Source of the DNA: a virus
Reading direction: 5' to 3' (one strand)
DNA length: 26,279 nucleotides
IMG/VR virus record: IMGVR_UViG_3300020195_000152
Coordinates: 1 to 26,279 of that record
Numbering within the stretch: position 1 is the first letter of the stretch; each line of letters starts with the position of its first letter. A program made the translations under genes and the position numbers. The notes under the pieces were generated by a model. It had not been told where the DNA came from. It saw only the letters and a list, made by a program, of their open reading frames with translations, and made no database searches. Shown here piece by piece: positions 7,045 to 12,879 of this stretch.

Positions 7045-8483
7045 ACGCAGCGCTGTCGCTCGTGCAGGGCGGCGTTGAGGTCGACAGCGGGAAGCTCCCG
7101 CCGCACGATCTCCAGGCGGAAGCCGCGGTGCTGTCGGGAATCATCCTCGACCCGAGCGCGCTTGCTCGCGTCGCCGACCTGCTCCGACCGGAGATGTTTT
7201 ACTCGGGTCAGCACGCGCTGCTGTTTGGGGCGTGCGCGAAGCTGCGCGAGGCAGGGCAACCGACCGACGTGCTTACCGTGGAGTCGTACCTCGACGCGCG
7301 AAAGCGGTTGCCTCAGGCTGGCGGCCGTGGGTTCCTCGCAGAGGTTCTTGAGGCGTCACCGGCGATTGCCAACATCGTCGCGCACGCCGAGGTGGTGCAC
7401 TCCGCGTGGCGAGCTCGCGAGCTGATTGGCGCGGCGAGACGCGTCCTCGCCGAGGGCTATCACGGCTACGGCGACATCCAGGACTTCGCGGATCGTTCGG
7501 TCGACGCCATGGGCAAGATCGCCCGCGAGTCGCTGGGCGCGAAGCCCGAAGCAAACATGGTCGTGCTCAAGCGGTTATTCCGCGGGTTTCTCGAGCATGC
7601 GGCGGGGTCGCGAACGCGCGGCATTCCGTACGGCATCCCCGGGATCGACAAGCTCACAGCTGGGATGCACTCGTCGCACAAGATCACCATCTGCGCGATG
7701 ACAGGTCGTGGCAAGACGGTGATGGGAATGCAGGCTTGCATTGCGGCGGCAAAGGCTGGTGTTGGCTCCCTGTTTTTCACGACGGAGATGACCCGTGAAG
7801 AGATGCTCCTGCGTCTCGTCGCGGCGGAGCTAGGCTTCGACACGACCCGGTTCCGAGACCAGAAGGCCTCTCCTGCGGACTGGCAGGACATGTTCCTGCG
7901 CCTCGAGGATATAGCGAAGATGCCAATCGAGATCATCAAAGCGAAAGACCTGCGCATTGACCAGATCGCGGCCACGTCGCGCCGGTACGCAGACGGGATG
8001 CTAAAGACCCACGGCGTGCCGCTCGGCGTCATTGTGCACGACTACGTGCAGCGGATGCCGCCTCCCAACGGTATGGCCAGTGCGCGCAAGTACGACGTCG
8101 TATCGGAAAACACGAAGGGCCTGAAGAAGGTTGCCCAAGAGCTCAAGATTCCGGTCATCGAGCTCGCTCAGATGCGCAAGCACGAGGTCGACCGGGTGAC
8201 GGGGCTGCGGGACAGACCGACGAGCGGTGCCGTCGCGGATAGCCAGGAGATCGAAAAGGAGTCCGACGTCGTCATGTACCTGTATCGCAAACCCCTTATG
8301 CACAACGGTAAGGCTCGAGGCGAGGACGTGTCGTCGATCACATGCGCGCTGGATAAGCAACGTGGCGCGCCACCCGGGGAAGTGCACCTCGTGCTCGAAG
8401 GTCAGTATCAACGTTTCCGCGAAGACGAGTACTTGCCAGGCGGCTATCAGGGCGGCGGCCATTCCTACGATGAGGATCGGTGA
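7041..8483 (+). CDS. dnaB: Replicative DNA helicase, DnaB family
   Basis: A full-length 480-residue hexameric helicase. The N-terminal DnaB domain (about 18-120) has PHDLQAEAAVLSGIILDPSAL. The RecA-like domain has Walker A TGRGKT (221-226), a TEM motif with the catalytic Glu (FFTTEM), the Walker B-like VIVHDYVQRM, and DVVMYLYR then KQRGAPPGEVHL near the C-terminus as in helicase motifs H4 and after. It unwinds DNA 5' to 3' at the fork on the lagging strand. The start is ATGA-coupled to the initiator. The C-terminal tail is Gly/Asp-rich and likely disordered. Together with the clamp and initiator it indicates theta-type phage replication relying on host polymerase and primase, none of which is seen here. 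Confidence 0.95.
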   Translation: MNAALSLVQGGVEVDSGKLPPHDLQAEAAVLSGIILDPSALARVADLLRPEMFYSGQHALLFGACAKLREAGQPTDVLTVESYLDARKRLPQAGGRGFLAEVLEASPAIANIVAHAEVVHSAWRARELIGAARRVLAEGYHGYGDIQDFADRSVDAMGKIARESLGAKPEANMVVLKRLFRGFLEHAAGSRTRGIPYGIPGIDKLTAGMHSSHKITICAMTGRGKTVMGMQACIAAAKAGVGSLFFTTEMTREEMLLRLVAAELGFDTTRFRDQKASPADWQDMFLRLEDIAKMPIEIIKAKDLRIDQIAATSRRYADGMLKTHGVPLGVIVHDYVQRMPPPNGMASARKYDVVSENTKGLKKVAQELKIPVIELAQMRKHEVDRVTGLRDRPTSGAVADSQEIEKESDVVMYLYRKPLMHNGKARGEDVSSITCALDKQRGAPPGEVHLVLEGQYQRFREDEYLPGGYQGGGHSYDEDR

Positions 8484-9013
8484 TGATCGGCGTTCCCATC
8501 CCCGGCCTGCGTCTCGTCAGCGAGAGCAACGCTAGAGACCACTGGCGGAAGCACCAGCGGATTGTCGAAGGACGGATGCGCTCCGGGTACTCGCGCGGCG
8601 CTCAAGGCCGACGAGCCGACCTCGCCGACCGTTATTTTCGTAGTTCATGGGAGGCCAACTATGCGCGCTTCCTGAACTTCCAAGTCAAACATGGGCTGAT
8701 CTCCTCGTGGGACTACGAGTGCAAGACATTCATCTTCGAGACCATCAAGCGGGGCACACGCTCATACCTCCCCGACTTCCTGGTGACGTTCCACGACGGC
8801 CGGCAGGAGTGGCACGAGGTCAAGGGCTGGATGGATCAGAAGAGCAAGACACGCCTGGCCCGAATGGCGCGGCACTATCCGAACGAGGTCGTTCGGGTCA
8901 TTGGGCCCGAGTGGTTCAAGACGGCAAACAAGGGTGGCCTCGCAGCCTTCATCCCCGGCTGGGAACGAGGCGGCAGGCGTGGGATTGGCCACGAGCTTCG
9001 GGGTCAGCGATGA
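8483..9013 (+). CDS. PD-(D/E)XK nuclease (DUF1064/TnsA-N-like)
   Basis: A 176-residue protein. SSWEANYARFL supplies an N-terminal Glu helix. YLPDFLVTF supplies the metal-ligand Asp, and EWHEVKGW the E-x-K strand. Together these give the E...D...ExK pattern of small phage nucleases such as DUF1064, some of which act as junction resolvases. A basic helix follows (KSKTRLARMARHYP). ATG 8483 is preferred because it forms a TGATG overlap with dnaB; GTG 8480 would add one residue. GAGGAT upstream can act as SD. The position after dnaB supports a role in resolving replication or recombination intermediates (inference). Confidence 0.72.
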   Translation: MIGVPIPGLRLVSESNARDHWRKHQRIVEGRMRSGYSRGAQGRRADLADRYFRSSWEANYARFLNFQVKHGLISSWDYECKTFIFETIKRGTRSYLPDFLVTFHDGRQEWHEVKGWMDQKSKTRLARMARHYPNEVVRVIGPEWFKTANKGGLAAFIPGWERGGRRGIGHELRGQR

Positions 9014-9147
9014 AGATTGCCGACGAGCTCGGGCTGCCGAACGACCGCGATCCACGCGTGACATGGGCGTACGCGCAGCGGCGTGGACCCTGGGGGGTAC
9101 ACGTGAAGATCGAAGTGGCGACGCGGGAGGGATCACTTCACGTTTGA
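9010..9147 (+). CDS. Small hypothetical protein (45 aa)
   Basis: ATGA-coupled to the nuclease gene and the last gene before a terminator-like hairpin. It is Trp/Arg-containing (RVTWAYAQRRGPWGVHV), with no signal or membrane segment. I do not recognise it. Its position marks the end of the early operon. Confidence 0.5.
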   Translation: MKIADELGLPNDRDPRVTWAYAQRRGPWGVHVKIEVATREGSLHV

Positions 9148-9157
9148 GTGAACGCAG

Positions 9158-9193
9158 AAACCCCCGATCCGTCTCGCGAACGGTCGGGGGTTT
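9158..9193 (+). terminator. Terminator-like hairpin after the early operon
   Basis: The arm AAACCCCCGA (9158-9167) pairs with TCGGGGGTTT (9184-9193). Four more pairs, CCGT/ACGG (9169-9172 with 9180-9183), close a 7-nt loop, with one bulged T at 9168. The lower stem is A-rich on the left and ends TTT on the right, as in bidirectional intrinsic terminators, though only three Ts are present. Confidence 0.65.
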
Positions 9194-9272
9194 GGAGTGG
9201 CCCGCCAGGCTGCCTCACGTGAACATCTATCACGAATGCTCGCGCTGGTCGCGTGCAGAGGAGCCCGAAGTC

Positions 9273-9932
9273 ATGAAGTTCCAAGACGCAGACCGCGAGC
9301 TAACCGAGTTCTTCACCTCAGCGGTCGGCCTCAGCGCCTGCCCGTTTGAGCCACGCACATCGGGGACCCAATTCGAGGCAGACGTAAACCTCCTGAAGCC
9401 GCAGAACACGCGAGCCATGGCCCTGCACGTGGCCGCGGCCGCATCCCTGGCGATACTCCCGGGCGACGCTCGGCGCGTGCTCACGCTGGTCTACGCCCCC
9501 CACGGCACGGGCTTCGGGCGCCTGGCTGGCGTGGAGGGCCCCGACCTGCTCGCCATTGCCCTTCTGCCGGCCTCGGGCGGCGGGAGCTTCGTCCGGCTGG
9601 CTATGGCGTCCGGGCGCGTCCTGAGGGCGTATGCGCGCCGCTATCCGGCATCGTCGACCGATCCCGCTCGGCTCCTGGCGTTCCTGGCGGCCGAGGCCGG
9701 GGACGGCGACTCGCGCGATGCGTTCTTCGGCAAGCTCCGCCAGGACTGCGAAGAGCAGCGAATGCTCGCGCTTGCCGTCTACGAGGTGGTTCGCGTCGAG
9801 CGTGTCCGTCGAGAGTCGGACGCGCGAAGAGAACGCAAGCGCCTGAACGAGGAGCGGTTTGATGCCACGCTAAAGGCCAAGAACCAACGGGACGCCGAGC
9901 GGCTTAGCCGACGGTTCAAGGGTGCGGCGTGA
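9273..9932 (+). CDS. Uncharacterised protein before the late genes (219 aa)
   Basis: I do not recognise a family. Residues 1-140 look globular with Ala/Leu-rich helices (MALHVAAAASLAILPGDARRVLTLVY). The last 60 residues are highly charged, Arg/Glu-rich and probably coiled-coil (VRVERVRRESDARRERKRL). ATG 9273 is chosen because GAGGAG (9257-9262) lies 10 nt upstream. The frame is open further upstream with GTG options near 9219. It is the first gene after the early terminator and is coupled by GTGA to a winged-helix gene, just before the terminase genes. A role in late transcription control is possible from position alone. Confidence 0.6.
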   Translation: MKFQDADRELTEFFTSAVGLSACPFEPRTSGTQFEADVNLLKPQNTRAMALHVAAAASLAILPGDARRVLTLVYAPHGTGFGRLAGVEGPDLLAIALLPASGGGSFVRLAMASGRVLRAYARRYPASSTDPARLLAFLAAEAGDGDSRDAFFGKLRQDCEEQRMLALAVYEVVRVERVRRESDARRERKRLNEERFDATLKAKNQRDAERLSRRFKGAA

Positions 9933-10312
9933 GCCGAATCTCGATCGCTAGGCTCAACCGGCCCATGACGATCCGCGAGGTGGCGGAGCTCGCAGGTTGG
10001 TCATACGACCGGATGAAGGCGCACCTCCTCCGGCTCAACCGCGAGCTCGGCGGCATGCTCTTGACGGTGTCAGCCCCGCCAAACCGCAGGTATACCCTTC
10101 TGCTACCTGCATTGAGGCGAGCTTGTCCCGATATGTTTGAGAGTCTCGACAATCTCGAGATGCGAGTCGGAGAGGTTGAAGAAGCGACGAAGAGTCACGA
10201 AAAGCGACTCGGCCTGATGGCGTCGCACGTCGGGGACATCACGCGAGATGTCGCGGCGCTGAAATATCGTCGCGTGTTGTCGATGCGTGTCGAGGTGAAT
10301 TCAGCCCCGTAG
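9929..10312 (+). CDS. Winged-helix DNA-binding protein with C-terminal coiled coil
   Basis: A 127-residue protein. Residues 13-60 read as a helix-turn-helix with a wing (MTIREVAELAGWSYDRMKAHL, then a turn and PPNRRYTLLL). Residues 70-115 are a heptad-like coiled coil (SLDNLEMRVGEVEEATKSHEKRL), likely for dimerisation. It starts at GTG 9929, overlapping the previous stop (GTGA); ATG 9965 is an alternative that would still keep the HTH. The repeats and palindrome at 10424-10482 immediately downstream are plausible binding sites (inference). No enzymatic motif is seen. Confidence 0.65.
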   Translation: MSRISIARLNRPMTIREVAELAGWSYDRMKAHLLRLNRELGGMLLTVSAPPNRRYTLLLPALRRACPDMFESLDNLEMRVGEVEEATKSHEKRLGLMASHVGDITRDVAALKYRRVLSMRVEVNSAP

Positions 10313-10423
10313 GCGGTTGGGTAGAGGGTGTCGCGATGGCCGACCGTCTCTCGGGCTGAAACCAAGAGCACGACACGGGCCACACCCTGTCAAGGCCCTA
10401 GCGCGTCTCCGAAGTAGCGCGCC
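10313..10423 (+). other. Noncoding stretch with alternative short stems
   Basis: No gene is seen here. AGGGTGT (10325-10331) can pair with ACACCCT (10382-10388). The overlapping GTGTCG (10328-10333) can instead pair with CGACAC (10371-10376). These are mutually exclusive folds upstream of the operator-like repeats. Whether a structured RNA exists is unproven. Confidence 0.3.
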
Positions 10424-10442
10424 TGCTCACTTGAAGTGAGCA
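10424..10442 (+). promoter_or_regulatory. 19-bp operator-like palindrome
   Basis: A perfect inverted repeat, TGCTCACTT-G-AAGTGAGCA, centred on G10433. Its right half-site AAGTGAG recurs three times just downstream. It is in the gap between the winged-helix gene and the putative terminase operon, where a dimeric regulator would be expected to bind. Confidence 0.6.
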
Positions 10443-10452
10443 AAAAGCTTTT

Positions 10453-10482
10453 CAAGTGAGGAACAAGTGAGCAACAAGTGAG
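10453..10482 (+). repeat. Three CAAGTGAG direct repeats at 11-bp spacing over a start codon
   Basis: Copies begin at 10453, 10464 and 10475, each followed by GAA or CAA. The GTG start of the next gene (10478) is inside the third copy. The array shares its half-site with the palindrome at 10424-10442. The segment 10426-10435 can also pair with 10451-10460 to form a 10-bp stem. Exact phasing suggests a protein-binding array that could block transcription or translation initiation. Confidence 0.65.
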
Positions 10483-10990
10483 CAACGAAGCACTGGCGCA
10501 GTCTCGGTGCCGGGTCTGCTCGCTTCCAAACAGGGATGACGTCGACCGTCGGTTACTGAGTGGTGAGGCCTCGGAGTCTCTGGCGCAGTGGCTGGAGGAA
10601 GCCGGTCATACGGTCTCGTCTGCCGCGCTTCGCCGTCATCGAGAGAATCACTGTCGGGCCGCTGAGGAAGCACGGGTCATCCTCGCCGAGCGGCATGGCC
10701 CGGTGATGGATGCGGCCAGGCGCATCGTCGACGACGCCGACACGCTGGCAGAGGTCAGCGAGATTGGCCTGACCGTCGCGCGCTCTCTCAGGGACCGCAT
10801 GAGCGACCCATACGAGAAGCGGTCACTAGCGGACGTCACGCTGTTCAACGGCGCGCTTAGGGAGGCCCGAGAGGCTGCCAGCGCCCGTCACGAAGTCCTC
10901 AACGGCAAGAAGGTAAACGTCGATGCTCGACTCAGCGGAGGTCTTGCGGGACTCTTCGCCGAGCTCGAGCGTAAGGACATTGACCGATAA
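10478..10990 (+). CDS. Putative terminase small subunit
   Basis: A 170-residue protein. The N-terminus has CRVC (11-14) and a later HRENHC, a possible zinc-binding arrangement around a helix-turn-helix-like segment (LAQWLEEAGHTVSSAALRRHREN). A mostly helical middle and a charged C-terminus (LAGLFAELERKDIDR) follow. Small terminases bind pac or cos DNA through such N-terminal HTH domains and oligomerise through helices. It is assigned as TerS by position before TerL and by this architecture, not by a diagnostic motif. A general regulator is possible. The start GTG 10478 lies within a direct repeat and lacks a good SD; earlier GTGs in the repeats run into stops. Confidence 0.55.
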   Translation: MSNEALAQSRCRVCSLPNRDDVDRRLLSGEASESLAQWLEEAGHTVSSAALRRHRENHCRAAEEARVILAERHGPVMDAARRIVDDADTLAEVSEIGLTVARSLRDRMSDPYEKRSLADVTLFNGALREAREAASARHEVLNGKKVNVDARLSGGLAGLFAELERKDIDR

Positions 10991-11002
10991 CGAATCTCCG
11001 CT

Positions 11003-11039
11003 CCGACGCGCCTGATCGCACCCCCGCAGGGCGCGTCGG
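11003..11039 (+). other. GC-rich hairpin downstream of the small terminase gene
   Basis: CCGACGCGCC (11003-11012) pairs perfectly with GGCGCGTCGG (11030-11039) over a 17-nt loop. CTCCGAC (11001-11007) can alternatively pair with GTCGGAG (11041-11047). No T-tract follows, so it may be an RNA-processing or attenuation structure rather than an intrinsic terminator. Confidence 0.45.
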
Positions 11040-11076
11040 GGTCGGAGGCTAACGCAACGTGCAGGGGTGCACCGTG

Positions 11077-11346
11077 ATGACCAACGATACGAAGCTGCGC
11101 CTTGTCTATCGTGGGACTGGAATCCGCGACCGCGACGAGATGCTCTCGCTGACGGATATGTGGCGAGCGTCAGGCTCGCCAGAGAATCGAGAGCCTGCAT
11201 CCTGGGCGAGAACAGATCAGGCGCGAGACTTCATCAGCACCGCGCAATCCATCATGGCCAGAAACCATGATGAGTGTCATCAGTTCGATGGGTTTCAATC
11301 GAAACGACATCGACTGCCGGGCGTTCAGCCTCGTCTCTTCGGTTAG
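11077..11346 (+). pseudogene. Truncated KilA-N domain protein
   Basis: From ATG 11077 the first 60 residues match the start of a KilA-N DNA-binding domain. They include the beta strands RLVYRGTGIRDRD, the signature SLTDMWRASG, then the ENREPASWARTDQARDFI helix. After about residue 60 the similarity ends. The remaining tail (ECHQFDGFQSKRHR...) is low in complexity and lacks the Trp-rich second half of the domain, and no other frame supplies it. The point of loss coincides with an inverted repeat at 11249-11272. The stop TAG overlaps the proposed GTG of terL. I read it as a remnant, though a short functional product is possible. Confidence 0.6.
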
Positions 11347-12764
11347 TGGCGGCAGCCGCGCAATCCTCGTCGCGCCTCGCCGACGTCCGGCGCTGGCGCG
11401 ACGATCCCGTCGCGTTCGCGAGCGAGATGCTCGGCATCACACCATGGTCGCGCCAGGTCGACCTACTGCATGCGGTGCGGGACCACGACTACGTCGCGGT
11501 CCGCAGCGGCCACAAGTGCAGCAAGTCCAACTCGATCGCCATCCTCGCCCTCTGGTGGTCGATCACTCGGCCCGGCGCTCGCGTCGTCCTCACGGCACCG
11601 GCGAATCACCAGGTCGAGAACATCCTCTGGCCCGAGCTGAAGCTGCTCTACGCGGGTGCTCGGTTCCCGCTCGGCGGTCGGCTCCTTGACGACCCACGAA
11701 GCGGGCTGAAGCTCGGCGACAAGTGGGGTGTCTTCGGCCTCACCACCGACAAGCCGGAGCGCATCGCAGGGCTCTCGGGCGACAAGCTGATGTTTCTCGT
11801 CGACGAGGCCTCGGGCTATCCCGAGGACCTCTTCACCGCGATGTTCGGTAACCTTGCAGGTGGCGGCAAGGTGGTCCTCACGGGCAACCCGACGCAGACG
11901 TCGGGGAGCTTCTACAACGCGTTTCACTCCAACGCCGAGCGGTGGCACGCGGTCCACATCTCGAGCGAGGAGTCGCCGAACTTTCACGGTGGGTCGGTGC
12001 CTGGTCTCGCGACGCCCGAGTGGGCAGCGTGGGCTGCGGGCGAGTGGGGCATAGACTCCCCTCTCTACGACGTCCGCGTCCGCGGGCAGTTTCCGAAGCA
12101 GTCCTCCACCGCGGTGGTTGGTCTCTGGATCGTCGAAGCAGCGTACAAACGATGGGCCGAGACGAGCGCTGACGGACCGCTCGATATCGGGGTCGACGTC
12201 GCGCGCTTCGGCGATGACGACTCGGTCATCCAACCACGGCGCGGCCTCAAGGCCTTCGAGCCCGTCGTCGTACACGGCCTCGACACGGTGCAGGTGGCAG
12301 GCAAAGTGCTCGAGGTCGTCCGGGCGCAGCGACAGACGAGCGAGCGACCGCGCGTGAAGGTCGACGTCATCGGTGTCGGCGGTGGTGTCGCCGACATCCT
12401 TCGACAGAGCAACGAGGTTCAGCTCGTCGAGGTGAACGTCTCTGAGCGAGCCGCCGAAGAGAACGAGTACCCGAACCTCCGCTCCGAGCTCTGGTTCGCG
12501 ATGGCGAAGTGGCTCGAGGGTGGCGGCGCCATCCCGCATGACACGAAGCTCGAGGGCGAGTTGGTCGCTCCGGTCTACAGCTTCGACGTCCGAGGCCGCC
12601 GCAAGGTCGAGAGCAAGGACGACATCAAGAAGCGCATGAAGCGCAGCCCGGACCGAGCCGACGCGCTGGCACTCAGCATTTACGCGGCGCCCACCACGCA
12701 CATCGCTGCACCGGGGGCGAAGTCGAACACCTATCGCTTCGCCGGCTCTGCGCGCGGCTTCTGA
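11346..12764 (+). CDS. Terminase large subunit
   Basis: A 472-residue packaging motor. The N-terminal ATPase has the adenine-contact segment SRQVDLL (35-41), a P-loop-like SGHKCSKS (54-61), Walker B LMFLVDEA (148-155) and a coupling motif VVLTGNPTQTSGSFY (176-190). The C-terminal RNase-H-like nuclease has acidic residues in GVDVARFGDDD (Asp284), KVDVIGVGGG (Asp340) and SPDRADALALSIY near 430. It translocates DNA into proheads and cuts the genome. The P-loop has Ser where most homologs have Gly before the Lys. GTG 11346 is chosen because it overlaps the KilA-N stop and matches a usual N-terminus; GTG 11274 would add 24 residues. SD is poor in both cases. Confidence 0.9.
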   Translation: MAAAAQSSSRLADVRRWRDDPVAFASEMLGITPWSRQVDLLHAVRDHDYVAVRSGHKCSKSNSIAILALWWSITRPGARVVLTAPANHQVENILWPELKLLYAGARFPLGGRLLDDPRSGLKLGDKWGVFGLTTDKPERIAGLSGDKLMFLVDEASGYPEDLFTAMFGNLAGGGKVVLTGNPTQTSGSFYNAFHSNAERWHAVHISSEESPNFHGGSVPGLATPEWAAWAAGEWGIDSPLYDVRVRGQFPKQSSTAVVGLWIVEAAYKRWAETSADGPLDIGVDVARFGDDDSVIQPRRGLKAFEPVVVHGLDTVQVAGKVLEVVRAQRQTSERPRVKVDVIGVGGGVADILRQSNEVQLVEVNVSERAAEENEYPNLRSELWFAMAKWLEGGGAIPHDTKLEGELVAPVYSFDVRGRRKVESKDDIKKRMKRSPDRADALALSIYAAPTTHIAAPGAKSNTYRFAGSARGF

Positions 12765-12879
12765 CACTTCGACGCTCTCGCTCTGCGAGGCGTCCAAACA
12801 CAACATCTGTCGCCCGGTATCGCCGGGAGAAGAGGGTATTCCCATTCTGCTCAATTATGGTGATTCTGCGGTTCGCGAG
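12765..12879 (+). other. Leader before the tail-spike gene
   Basis: The stretch holds a small hairpin (CCCGG 12813-12817 with CCGGG 12823-12827) and a strong purine-rich SD (GAAGAGGG, 12829-12836). The spike reading frame is open throughout. The SD has no ATG, GTG or TTG at the right distance in that frame, but an ATT lies 7 nt after it, at 12844. Confidence 0.5.

Noticed and set aside
10313-10424. tRNA-like stretch (GGTTGGGTAGAGGG resembling a D-arm)
   Set aside because: No T-loop, no acceptor pairing and no cloverleaf could be drawn.
10431-10460. Sigma-70 promoter (TTGAAG as -35)
   Set aside because: No acceptable -10 hexamer lies 16-18 bp downstream. The motif belongs to the palindrome.
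11463-12854. 463-aa open frame on the minus strand opposite the large terminase
   Set aside because: It mirrors the strongly biased codons of terL. Its translation is Arg/Asp/Val-rich without any motif. It is an antisense shadow of a GC-rich gene.
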